Of a stretch of 64,000 bases of DNA, positions 20,917 through 32,740 are shown piece by piece. How positions within the stretch are numbered: position 1 is the stretch's first letter; every line of letters begins with the position of its first letter. The translations under genes and the position numbers were made by a program. Location of the stretch: assembly GCA_963691655.1 (NCBI GenBank), contig OY829329.1, positions 64,226,852 through 64,290,851 of the forward strand. Reading direction: 5' to 3'. Origin of the DNA: Toxonevra muliebris. Taxonomy: Eukaryota > Arthropoda > Insecta > Diptera > Pallopteridae. The notes beneath the pieces are model-generated. The model saw only the letters and a program-made list of their open reading frames with translations, was not told the origin of the DNA and ran no database searches.

Positions 20917-22260
20917 TAGTTCCTGCACTTTTGAGTTAAAATTTCTCAAAACTTTGATATGATAGAAAAATTCAGCTTTCGATTTGGATGCAGAGCACAA
21001 GTATACATGTGAGACCACTGATTGTTTTCAATCTACTTATAAAATTGAAATGCCGCATCTCTGAATCCGCTAGTGTTCATAAGAATTGCTTTCAAAAAAT
21101 TTCTTAAAATAATTAAACTCGTAGAAACCCTCTGATTCTGGGTTAAACTAATAGAGCTTTGGCAGCCCTAGTTAGTTACTTTAATTTTGCTGAAAATGGC
21201 TTCCAATGAAAATGGCTTTCTTGTTGAACAGTTTCTTTTGTACATACTGTGAAAAAGTAGACTAGGGCAAATCATTTCTCACGCTTCTGGTCTGCTTTCA
21301 CTCGTATCTGTCTTAGTGTATTTAGTACTGATATATTTAAAAGAGAATACTGTGCCTTGTAAAACCTCAAAATCTAATCAAGTTTACTTGTCAATCATTG
21401 ATCGATTAAAAGGGACAAATTATAGGGCGATGGTTACTTGCATGGTTTGAGAATTAGATCTATTTATAGCAAAAGTACGAGTATGCAAGTCCAGCAAAAC
21501 AGTAAAGAAACATTATTTGCCATTGATTCGTATATGGACGTACGGAGGGGGTTTAGATTTGGGGAGAGGGAGAAATTACTCACCCCTGTAATTTAAACAT
21601 ACTTAAAATGTTGCTATAGTGGATACATATACATACAAAAAATTAAAAGAATAAAGTAAAATTTTCATCTGTTTCCCCCCAAAGCCGCGACCTTGTGTAC
21701 ATCTAGGGATCCATTGGCATACGGGATTTTCAAAAAAGATATTGTACATGAATTTTTTTTACCTCTATTCCGAAATTAGATTAGTACTAATGGTGAAAGA
21801 ATTCAGTTCAGTAAAAATAGTGTTTTTTTTACAAAATTTCATCAAAGCCGAGGTCTTAGGAAATCAAAGTATTAAGTTATCTGCGAGTTCAGAATTGAGT
21901 TTCCTATATCATAGGCCTATTCTTTTCCGATTTCTAAAACATTACCAATAGAATTTTTCTCTGATTAGTTGAAACGCGCTGATTTCTTAAGCAATCTGTG
22001 TACCCTAAAGAATAGTCCAATTAAGTTACGATTGGAAGTTAAGTTTTTGATAAGAATTTGGCTATCTCTCTATATAAAAGTAATTACATTAAATCAGTAT
22101 AGTGGGGGTGGGTACTCAAAATTTAATATACAGCTCAATAAACTCATTATTATCTCCTTGATAGTGACTAATTATCTATTATAGAATATTCAGGATTTCC
22201 AATTGCTTTAAAAAATAAAACATAAATAAATAACTTCAATAGAAAAAGTATTTTGCACAC
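20917..22260. other. Spacer, nothing recognised
   Basis: AT-rich. Short frames near 21742-22184 show no domain. No supported feature. Confidence 0.5.
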
Positions 22261-23234
22261 CTTCTTCTACTTAATTAATAGAAAGAATGAATTTCTCGTG
22301 CATCTGGTTTCTTGTTTCCTTCCTTCCTTCCTTTCTCCCTTCTTTCCTCTCTCTCTCTGTCTCTCTCTCACATTCAAACATTTACATTTCAAGTATTTGT
22401 AATTGAAATAAGTTAAGAGAGTAAAATGAAAATTGTCGCTAAAATCATTAGCATTTAAAATTGTTGCGAATGTTGTTGCTGGTTGCACAAGTAAATAACA
22501 ACAACAGCAGTAGCAGTTGCTGCAGTAAATGTGTTCTTTATGATTAAAATTGCTGATGATGTGTGTGTGTCGTTCGTCGTTGCTTGTTAGTTTATGCACA
22601 TATCTTACCTTACAAACTTATATATATATATTTATATATATATTCATATGCATTGATATGTATGTGCCAGTATATGTTTGCATGTATGTGTGTGTGAATA
22701 GGCTATAAACGTGTTTTTGTGCTGCACGTGACAGACAACACACTGCTAAGTGTGACAAAGTGCTGGCGTGCGCGTAGCAGCCAAGCTGCCAAGCTACTGT
22801 GTAAAATGTATACACAGATACATTTCTATACATATACACACACACACACACACACATACACACACGCACTCATATATATTATTTCATATTCACACATATG
22901 TGACTTTTGTGAATGCATACCTAGTAGAAAAATCGATGTTGTTTGCAGCTTGGCTAGAAAAATTATCCTCCTCGCTCACCGTTTTGCGCCAATTCAATTT
23001 GTAATGTATAGGAGAAACAGGGGGCCAGGGCAAGTTCTTTTTCTTTATTTTTTTTTGTTTTTAATTTAATAAATTTTAATAAGTGGAGGCAAAAATTATA
23101 AAAGTTTTTTAATTATGAAAACGTTTGGGATTAACTTTAATGCTTAGTTATAAATTTAATTTATGGTATAATTTAAAAGCGACTGTAAATATATTGTTAC
23201 TTTTCTCGAGAGAACTGGTTCAAGTGATACGGAT
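22261..23234. repeat. Simple-repeat-rich stretch
   Basis: TTCC/CT-rich DNA at 22316-22370, (TA)n-like DNA at 22618-22645 and (CA)n at 22834-22866. Short frames across these tracts are artefacts. No gene is supported. Confidence 0.65.
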
Positions 23235-23246
23235 CCGGTATCATAG

Positions 23247-23558
23247 GTTAGGTTAGGTTGGAGTGGCTGTCGAGAGACACATTTAGGCTTGAACGGCCCA
23301 TTGTGATACCACATAGTTGGACCTACAGTTTAATGCCGATTCCGAACGGCGGTGTGGCAATTTTTTATCGGCTTGGTGGTTTTGCCATTACCAACCAATG
23401 TGTGTACTTGTACACTATCTTATAATTCTCATACACTTCATATTGATAGTGAATATAAGAAATTAATGAAAATTAACCACCAGACGAAGACGGGAATCGA
23501 ACCCGAACCTCCCAGATGAAAGTCTAGTGCATCAATCCACTAGGCTATCGAGGTCGTC
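23247..23558 (-). mobile_element. tRNA-Glu-derived SINE, complete
   Basis: A 312-bp element with perfect 12-bp target duplications, CCGGTATCATAG, at 23235-23246 and 23559-23570. On the minus strand it opens with a tRNA-like head (23558-23480): an A-box-like TAGCCTAGTGGATTGATG, an anticodon arm that folds with loop CTTTCAT (anticodon TTC, Glu), and B box GGTTCGATTCC. The body contains CCGTTCGGAATCGGCATTAA. The 3' end is an (AACCT)n tail. A second copy is at 37165-37944. Confidence 0.9.
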
Positions 23559-23570
23559 CCGGTATCATAG

Positions 23571-24541
23571 AGTGAAGTAACTTATTTATCGTTGAAAGGA
23601 ACTGAGTCAAATAAAATCAAAAGTTTTGTATCCACATTATTTAGATCCTTGAGTCAAGAACCATAGAATGAACTATTGACCGTAGAATGAAATTTTTGGA
23701 CAAAATTAAATGAAATTTTAACCCAAAATTTCTACTCAGTAGACGGCTTCTGTAGATAGTTTTAGATCTATTAAAGCAATTTTGAAATATTAAACTTTTC
23801 ACCTGTCTTTCTTTCAGCTTTCACTTTTCATATAAAGAATAATTTTGGATGGATACTCGTCCTTAACCTAGATATGCTCATTGTCCTATATCATCATTGT
23901 CATATGTCACTTCAGAAATGTTTGATTTTGATTAAATGAGAATATATTCCATCAAAATAAAACTTTTGAAGTGTACTAGGAAAAGGACATTGGGCATATC
24001 TGGGTTAATGAACAGTAGCAAAGTAAATTAGTGAACTCAAGTGGAAGATGTTTCAGGTATAAATCTCCCTTCCGGTTAAGCATTCCAGTTATTATGACCA
24101 TTCCTCTTGGAACAAAGAGACCCCAGCTCCCCTCCTAGCTTCTTCAGGTCATGTTAAATGAGAACAAAGCGGAAACTGATTTCAATATTTTGGTGTTCTT
24201 AGTTTTCGATAAACTTGTGAATCTCTTTAATGTTTAGAAAAATAGGTCCGTATTTCCGTATATCCGTATTTTCTATGAAAACCGCTAGTAGTCCTCATTT
24301 AAAACCATCTCTATCTCTCTTCTCGATTAATACGAAGGTTCATTTTGATGTAATAGATTTCAAAAGGAATGTACAGACCTAAACCTTCTCCTCCTCTCCT
24401 CCACTTTCTAAAACTTTGGATCCCCTAGTAGTAAATGGAATATTAGCTTTTAGATCTAGTCAGAGAGGGAACGCGAAGACAAGGGACCAAAATCGTCGGG
24501 CTCGTAATTTTAATTTACAACATTTTTCTTTTATTTAACAA
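23571..24541. other. Spacer, nothing recognised
   Basis: AT-rich. A segment near 24340-24460 vaguely resembles 61330-61440 (TTTTGATGTAAT...AGACCTAAACC) and may be old shared repeat. Confidence 0.4.
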
Positions 24542-24543
24542 TA

Positions 24544-24883
24544 GGGTGATTCTCTATGTCTAGTATAATTGCACGATAGCACGAAATGCTAAAATATTAT
24601 ATTAAATTATATTACGATTTGAGAGCGCACATGAACGTAAAACTGAAATATATTAGAAAATGTAAACACAGAGAGTGAGAGAGAGGCACAGAGTTGCATT
24701 TAATATACTACACTTCATTGCATTGAACATATACATGGGTATCGCCGTAGGAAAAATTTTTAAGTGTTGCAGAGTGGATTGACGTGTATTTTGTTTTTGT
24801 TTCGTTGTACGGATTGGAAAGTTTTACAATTTGTGCTATCGTGCTACCGTGCAGGGGCATATACTAGACTTTGAGAATCTCCC
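24544..24883. mobile_element. 340-bp MITE with TA flanks
   Basis: Inverted repeats GGGTGATTCTCTATGTCTAG (left) and CTAGACTTTGAGAATCTCCC (right), with further pairing around GCACGATAGCAC. TA on both sides (24542-24543, 24884-24885) suggests a Tc1/mariner-type MITE; an AAT duplication is also possible. Confidence 0.7.
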
Positions 24884-24885
24884 TA

Positions 24886-26639
24886 ATATGTATAATATTC
24901 CCTAGGTCTTGTATTTTCTCTGAAAATCGCTAGTAGTCCTATAAACAATTGTCTCCTATCACCCCTAAATATCTCAATCGTTAGAATGCGTTTTTGCAGA
25001 ACAAAAAAATAGCACTTGAAAAATTAGAAAAATTAAACAAAAGTAAAGTAGAGTTTTATATTGGCTTAGTTTTTAAAATAATCTAGGATTTTTAATACCA
25101 CGCCTACTTTGTTTTTCAAGTGATTTTCCAATTTGAGTTTCTTAATGCTATATTAATGAGAATTTAAAACAAATTTAACTATTTATCAACTAATTAGACT
25201 TACCAATGACGATTTAATGTTGACGTTAACATTAGTGTCGACATTAACGTTAGTGTCGACTTGACTTGACATTTATTCGATACAGAAATGTAGCAAAAAC
25301 TTGGCAAAATATAGAAAAACTGCGGCGAAAACTCTATATTATCAATAATGTCAACTTTATCGGTAGTATCGTCTAAATTTTACACTTAAACCAAACAAAA
25401 ATATGTAGAAAACTCACTCGATACTTTCAATAAAGTCAACATTATATCATTTTCAAGGCCACCTGAATATAACACACAATTTAAAGTGGGCATGCCACTC
25501 CCATTTCTGTTAAAATTGTATATGAAATGCCAAAAAGAGATATAATTAATATCAAGTCCCTTCTGTAACTAGCTTCCAGTACATACTTTCGATTTCAACC
25601 ATTTATAATTTGGAGTTTGAAATTTCCATAATTTATTAAAATTTGTTTAAATTTTTGTTATCGTTGTTGTTATTGTTGTTGTTATTGTTGTTGTTGTTGC
25701 TGGTGCCGTTGAGTGTATTATTCATCTAGTAGATGAGCTTAAAACATTTCTATATTCAGAGGCACACACACACACACACACCTATTTACCAACGCATACA
25801 TACAAGCACACGTACCTTACACATATATACATACAGACATACAATAGCCAGTCAGCCAGCTTGCTAGCAATGGCTTTTCTCAAAGTGGAGCAACTGTTGG
25901 CGTTTGATGTTGCTAATGTTTCTCGTTTTTCCTTCATTTTTATTTTAGCTTTTTTCTGCTTTTTTGTTTTTTTTTTTTTGCAAAAAATGCTAGAAGTGAA
26001 AATGTGAAATTTTTCCTTTTCCCTTGCAATAAGAAACTGGGACAACAACAACATCATCATATTTACATGTCCTTACATACATACATATCTACTATACATA
26101 TGTACATAGAGATGAATGTATGTATCTATGTAGTTACCTCGACTACATTTACTTTGATGTCGGAAAACTTCATTAGAATTTAATAAAATTGCTTTCCTTA
26201 AGGTTTTTCTTGTTGTTTGTTTATTTTTATACCATATTTTTTTTTTTTCTTAAATATGTCACTTTAAATTTTAGCACAAGTAAAATGATAAATGCATTTA
26301 ATATTATATGATGTGAAGTTTTATTCCTTTTACTTGTTTTTCTCACAGAAAAGATAAGAATTTAGTTCTGGGGAAAGTTAAGAAATAACCTTCGGGAAAA
26401 ATTTAAAGCATCTTAAGAAAAAAAAAGAAGGGGTCGGGGGAATTGTACATATATTTCGAAAGAGTGATTCTTTTTAAAATCGAAAATTCGATCAATTTAT
26501 TTTATGGTCATATTCCCGGATAGAATCACTGGGCAATGGAAAATATCTAGGTTTACATGTGACTACCATGTATGGTTTACAAGTCAAAGCACGACAGAGG
26601 ATGTGTTTGTGTAAGGAATTTAGTTTCCCAACCCACTAA
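24886..26639. other. Spacer with simple repeats
   Basis: Includes a doubled GTTAACATTAGTGTCGAC-like motif near 25226-25261, (GTT)n at 25660-25700, (CA)n at 25762-25780 and T-runs near 25965 and 26236. No gene is supported. Confidence 0.5.
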
Positions 26640-27060
26640 ACTCTGTTTAATGAAGTATGAAAATAGATCTGTGTCAAGGGAAACGCCTAGTAACAGACAA
26701 TACAAATTATCCATGCCTGGCAACAAAAAAGCCAAAAAATTCTTACCTAGACAGAAACCATTTTCGAATTAACACAAAGTTTCTCACAGGGCATTGAAGG
26801 GTTAAAAAAAAATTTCCATTCCTTGGCATAATATAGAACGATCTGTGTTAGAGTGAAGAGAAAGAAGGAAAAGAACATATTTTGTGCTACTGTGAAAGAC
26901 TTACAGCCGATAGCTCTCCTTAAGAGATAATTGAATTTCTTGAAAGGAGATGGTCTCATAAGGGAACTACAAACTTTATCTTTTAGATCAAAAACTATCT
27001 AGATAAGACCGTACTAATCAGGGAACATATTACTCACCTCTTCTAATAATTCAATCTAAC
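26640..27060 (+). mobile_element. I-like LINE relic with internal deletion
   Basis: Plus-strand KYENRSV at about 26655 matches the RNase H part of the LINE at 40293-41205. It is followed at once by RETPSNRQYK, which in that copy lies about 110 residues further on, so a central block has been lost. EEHILCYCER near 26870 matches its C-terminal cysteine/histidine motif. The tail AATCTAACCTAA lies near 27050. Confidence 0.65.
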
Positions 27061-27589
27061 CTAAAACTAGAAGAAGATAACTGATCTGTTTGCTCTGAAT
27101 GTAGTGGAGTATCGTCAGGGTTGGAGCATGTTTTGACTTTTGCTCATAACTTCCGTTGAATGCCGAATTGTTATTAATGTTGCATATCATTGAAAAGACC
27201 TCAGAAATTGCAATGTTTTTGATGACCATTAAAATATCATTGGGTCAATAGTTCAGGAGTTATGGACATTTACAAAAAATAAAAATTGTAGTCAGGTTCG
27301 GAGCACTGTAAAAAAACCAATAAGAAATGAAGGGATAAGGTTTATATGAAACATGAAAATAAAAGAAAAAGGAAATCTAAAAACAAAATTAAAACACGAT
27401 ACGATATGATGAAATGAAATGAAAAACAAGCACGGATGAAAAAATGTATTTCCCGAGTCAAAACGCATCATTACAACAAAATTTTCGGCGTTCCGACCCT
27501 GATTACAAGCATTGCTCAGACCCTGTGAACTGGCTAGAGTCGGCTGGACCTCTACGAAATCTATCGTTGAGGAGTAGTCTAAGCCAAAA
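27061..27589. other. Spacer with GTCAGGGTTGGAGCA-type inverted motifs
   Basis: GTCAGGGTTGGAGCA (27117), GTCAGGTTCGGAGC (27293) and inverted copies GTTCCGACCCTGAT (27489) and TTCCAAACCTGAC (27678) could be MITE ends. No clean pair with a duplication could be fixed. Confidence 0.3.
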
Positions 27590-28032
27590 TGGCTAGAGTA
27601 TTGGAACTTTATCCCAGGTTTAAGACAGGCAAAAGCACTTATCATTCCGCTTGCCCAAAATAAGCCCATCTCTTATTCCAAACCTGACCTTAGGCTACTG
27701 GTGGGCTACATGTCTGGTCACTATGGGCTCAGATATCACCTAAACAAAATAGGTCTGTCTAATGAGACAGAGTGTCGTCTATGTCTGGAAGACGACGAGT
27801 CGACACCTCATATTCTGTGTGAATGTCCGGCCTTGGCTCGGCTCAGAGGAAGAATTTTTGGTATTCCTTTTCTGACGGCTAATCACATAAAATCTTCTTC
27901 TACAAAAGATGTCTTGACTTTTATTAGGTCAGCTGAACGTCTTTTGTCATAAAATGGGGAATGGCACAAAAGATCTTTTAGGTCGCAGTGCCTGCCTGGT
28001 TGGGCTTCCCAAAATAATAAATAATAATATTG
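27590..28032 (+). mobile_element. I-clade-like LINE C-terminal fragment
   Basis: The frame from about 27602 reads GLRQAKALIIPLAQ, then LRLLVGYMSGHYGLRYHL, then CRLCLEDDESTPHILCECP, and ends at TAA (27950-27952). This is the C-terminal RNase-H-distal and CCHC-like tail of I/R1-group LINEs. A TAA-rich tail (AATAATAAATAATAATAT, near 28012-28030) is the usual I-clade 3' end. Confidence 0.8.
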
Positions 28033-29741
28033 GGCCTAGAGTCCCGATCTTACGATGTGCTTAATTTTGACTTCTTAGCTAAAACTTTTTTCACTATTTT
28101 ATAGAATATTGAATTATTATCTTAAGGCCCCGTATTTTTTTTTTTTTTTTGTAAATGCAGTGGTAGCTTCTTCCAAGCTAGAGTCAGGATGTAAAGTCAA
28201 TTAAATGACCCAGAAACAAGACTGAATAGACTCCAGGAAGCTGATCAAGAACGTCTAATGTGTACTCACCTAGAGTGCAAAGTGCAAGAAAATAATTGAA
28301 AATTAAATACCTCAGCTTCCGAAATTCAATTATTTTAATATGCATTAAGAAGAAAAAAAAAAAACAAAAAACAAACAAACAAAATATGCTATAAAAGTAA
28401 ATATTAACGAAAACAGTGTTGCTTAAATGAAAGTAAATTTTAAGAACCTCCCTTTATTTTCCAGCAACTCTCTAAAGATATTTTGATATTCTGCCAACAA
28501 CAACAACAACATAAAAAAAAAATAATAACAATGCAAACATATTTAATCCCACATTTTTAGCAACACCCAATACAAAAGCAAGAGCCAGTACGGCAGAGGT
28601 AGTGGTGGTGGTGGTTAAGGTTTAGATGCCCCTGTCTCACAATAGCCTTGGGGATGCTGTTTTATTTTTTTACAGTTTTCTGTGTATGTTTTGGTTTTTT
28701 TTTATTTTTTTTTTATTTATTTTTTTTTTTTGAACGCATTTTAAGCATTCAAAAAATTGCAAGCGAGCAGTTTCAGTTTCAACAAGAGTTTCAGGCGCAC
28801 CTACTTTACTTATTCGTAATAGAAAGTTCGAATGAATATTCCAATGCATGCATACATGCATGTATATGAATAAATACCAATTCATATATGTAAATATGTA
28901 TATGTAAATAAATACTAAAAAGAATGCTATTGCTGCTGTTGCTGCTTTCAGTATACGCGCCAATTGGGTCAAGTTTTATTGATAATACCCTTGACAATTT
29001 TCTGTTTTCTTCTATTTTTTTTCTCTTCTCGCGCTGCGTTTATTGCATATAGAAGGTATGTAAGTAGTTCTGTTTACTTACATATAAATAAATGATATGC
29101 TTACGCAATCAATTTTATACTTTTCTTAGCAACTTCCTTTTTTAAAAATGTATTCGTATGTAATAACAGATTTTTTTTTTTTGATTTATCTTAATAAGAT
29201 AAAGATGAAAGTTGGATTTGCTTATAGTTCACAGCTCGCAGAAAGTCTATTATTAGATCATAAAAAAAAATCGTATCTATGTTTATTTTATTTTCACTTG
29301 TGCTTATTATTTTCTTTATGTAATATACTCATTGCACCATCATCCCCACCATTATAAAAATAATAATAATAATAATAACTATAATAATAGCAACAATAAG
29401 TTGAAAATGAAATTATAGTATCCTGACAACTTGCAGCTCCTTCTGAGAATTACTATAATACCATAAGCGACATCACAATAATAACAACAACAACAATAGC
29501 TACCACACAGCAACCACACTTATTTAACCATACAAATTGCATGTAACATGTACAAGTCGCGTACCATATGCGACTTTATTAACCCCATTTTTGTTATGGC
29601 AACAACAACAACAACAGCAGAGAAAAGTGAACTCCACGAGAAATAGTGTATTTATGAATAATCGGATTTCATATATTGAACCGGTTTTTTTTTATGGATA
29701 AAAGGAATACCTAAATTAATGTCAAGAAGCAAAAAATTGCC
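28033..29741. other. Non-coding stretch, nothing recognised
   Basis: T-runs near 28134, 28695-28730 and 29170; CAA/AAC and AAT microsatellites near 28495 and 29358-29380. No gene is supported. Confidence 0.5.
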
Positions 29742-29744
29742 TAA

Positions 29745-31592
29745 TACTATGTTCCCACTGAGCCGAAATTGCGTTGTTTTGATCATTTCCGTGGTTTCAG
29801 TTGAAACTGCGTTGAAATCCTCAATTTCTGCATATAAAAATATATCAAACGAAACGAAATGAACTGATTTCAACGAAACCACATTCGAAATCTAATGCAA
29901 CCCTAAATGTGTTTACTGAAATGAATTTGATCTTATATTTCTATACAGACATTTATATTTTGCTTTGCGTACAACTTGTTGAGTATGGAGAAAGAAAATA
30001 TAAAGGAGTATGCGGAAAGAAGAGCGTATAGCCGAAGGTATGGACAGAAAAAGTGAGGAAGCTGCATAAGGTAAAAAAAACGTCATACATACATATGAAC
30101 AAATGGCGGAGGAGCTGCGGCAGCAGGGCTGCATAGTGGCTATGGTTGAAGTTAAACAAGATAGACGCTTTCTCCTATACACTTTTATTTCGTTGCTTAA
30201 TATTTCGTTTATCATTGTGATTCTCTTCGTATTTAAATTTTTTCAATATTAACAATAATTATGTTAGTCCATGTTAGTTTTTCAGAGACTATGAAAATTA
30301 AATCTAGAGGTCAGGGCCGTAGCCAGAAATTTTTTTCGGGGGGGCGGGGGGGGGGGAGGTTTCATTTGAAGAAAATATTCATAAATAATTTTTAACAAAC
30401 TCATTTTTAAATACAATAAATTAAATCGATGGTACATTTGATGAACCCTATCAGACTAAGGACAAAAGTAGATGAATGTCTTAAAACTTTAGGAAAAATT
30501 TTCCGGTTTTTTTTAATCTTAACCTCTGAAATATGGCCAAAAGCGACAAAGAAAATTCACTGAATAATCAAAGTAAATTTTTTAATTATTTAATGCATTT
30601 TTTTTATCGCGAAGGACATAATTTCGTTAACTCATTGACTTCCCGCTACTGATGATGTACCTAACCTCAAAAAAATTACCAAAAATAGAAGAGGATCATT
30701 TTTTCCAAATGATCATTATTGGGGCCATTATCAATGATAAGGAACCCGGATGAGGTTGGCTTATATTCTTTAAATTCGTGAAGTCACAGCATTGAAAGAG
30801 ATCTTTCTAGTCGTGGTGCTCTGAGCAATAATGGGTTAAAAAGTTAATTATATTTTTAGATTTTCTCCTAAAACTGCTCATAAGATGGAGTTTTTGCGAT
30901 AGAATTTTTCACGTTGAACACGAATCTGAGGTCAAAAACTTTCCATCACGTCACGTTTTAGGAAAAAAATGGGGTCAAGCAATTCTAATTTTACAAGGAT
31001 CCGATAATTTTTTCTATTTTTTTATTAATTTTTAAACTTTTCAAACTGATTCAGCGAACGAAACTTTAAACCAAAAACAGTTACTGACCTAGAAAAACTA
31101 TAAATGCAGGAGTGCTCAGTATCAGCTTCTCTTTTTGAATCCGTAGTCAAACCTCATGTCGAAGAAAACAAATCGGATTTGATCGCTTATTGTAACTAAG
31201 ATTTCAAATTTATTTTTTATATTTGACTTTTTAGAAAAAAAACCAATGGAAGTAAAAAATATCGTTAAATAAATTTTATTTTGACTTTCCACCATCCATT
31301 GGCAATTAATCTCAAAGTTTCCAGATTTCGGGGGGAGGTCAGAACCCCCAAAGCCTCCCCCCTAAATACGGCCTTGCTAGAGGTTATATATAAATAGGCT
31401 TAATGAACAAATGTAGTCATCACAACAACAATGTATATATTAGTCGCCGGCATTTTACAACATGAAGTAAACAATGAACTATAGAACGAAACCATAATCG
31501 AAACCAGCATCACATTGCAATGTGAACGATTACAGTTTCGTTCGAAACCATTTGCCGAAACTACGCAATTTCGGCTCAGTGGAAACATGGTA
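29745..31592. mobile_element. PIF/Harbinger-like element, copy 2, with nested hAT
   Basis: Same ends as 1707-2266 (TACTATGTTCCCACTGAGCC; right end its near-complement), flanked by TAA at 29742-29744 and 31593-31595. Interior blocks such as GAACAAATGGCGGAGGAGCT match copy 1. It also has about 150 bp not present in copy 1, and that segment carries the 1065-bp hAT insertion. No transposase frame is readable. Confidence 0.8.
30312..31376. mobile_element. hAT-like non-autonomous element, complete
   Basis: 1065 bp with ends CAGGGCCGTAG and its near-complement CTACGGCCTTG-type, flanked by perfect 8-bp duplications CTAGAGGT (30304-30311 and 31377-31384). The 8-bp TSD and the CA-start short repeat are hAT hallmarks. 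A G-run lies just inside the left end. It is homologous to 6121-7481. No coding region. Confidence 0.87.
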
Positions 31593-31595
31593 TAA

Positions 31596-31899
31596 CTCGA
31601 CTTAAGATCGAAAATATTTTATCATATATTTTTATTGTTTTAAATCAAATTTGTACAAATTTTTAAATAATTTTTAGAATTACATATATTGTTTTAAGAA
31701 TGGTCTTTGATTTGAGCTGAGGGTTTTTTGAAACAGTGCTATAGTCTTTTCAATATTTTTATTGAAAGGGTATTAAACTCGGCTGACAAGAAAATAATTA
31801 AGTTTAAAGCTGACATTCCTTTTTACTACTAATATATTAGTAGTCTTAGGATCCAAATATCTATGAAAAAAAGAAGTAAAACATGAAAGAAAATGTTAT
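31596..31899. other. Spacer, nothing recognised
   Basis: AT-rich, no supported feature. Confidence 0.5.
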
Positions 31900-32740
31900 T
31901 CTTGAATAGGACTAGAAATATTAATGAAAAATTGAAAGAACGTGAGAAGCTTGAAGGTGAAAATATCTGCACCAAAACTCAAAAGAATATGTGAGGTCAA
32001 AAAGACAAAATATTTGTGGGCATCGAGATCAGAAAAACAAAACATCTGTGGAAAAATATAAAGGATAAGAGATATCCTAACAAAGGAAGAAAAATTAAGA
32101 GGTCCGAAGAACAAAATATCTGTGGACAAAAGAGGGTTAATATAAGGGATCTGAAATGACAAATATCTATAAATAAAGAGCATAAGGTTCTAAAGGACAA
32201 AATCGTTCAGCTCAAGTGAGGGAAAGTGAATCAGTTCTGACGAGCAAAGTAATTGTTGATAGAAAAGGAAAAATATAAAAGATCTGAAGGACAAAATATA
32301 TGAAGAAAGAAGAGGGAAAAATTTAAGTGAACTGAAAGAAATAAATCCTGGAAACAAAAAGATAATATGACAGAAATAATATCAGTGGCAAAAGTGGAAA
32401 AGTATAGAGATGCTAAAGAACGAAATATCTGCAGAAAAATGAGATAAAAATGGGTGATCTCAAAGGGGCAATATTTTTGGATTAAAAGTATAGGAGCTTT
32501 GAAGGAGAAAATATCTAGCTGTAGGAAAAAGGGAGAGAAATGGCATTGTTCATTAAAAGAGAGAAAATATAAGGAATCTGAAGATAAGATAAATATCTGA
32601 GAACGAAATAAATGATTTGAGTGGATTGGGTGGAACAAAATGGTAACAAATAAAAATGGAAAAAAAAGAATGAGGAAACATTTGTGTGTGAAGAATAAAA
32701 TATTTAGTGTAACTGAAGGACAAAATATGTGAATGTGGTA
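31900..32740. repeat. Degenerate minisatellite of about 45 bp
   Basis: About fifteen diverged units containing GGACAAAATATCTGTGGA followed by an AAAAGAGGGAAAAAT-like segment, spaced 30-90 bp and mostly 40-50. The base composition is strongly asymmetric (purine-rich on plus), which keeps long minus-strand frames open; these are not genes. Confidence 0.75.

Noticed and set aside
23480..23558. Functional tRNA-Glu gene
   Set aside because: It has A and B boxes and a plausible TTC anticodon loop, but it is the head of a SINE with a target duplication and a second copy at 37868-37944.
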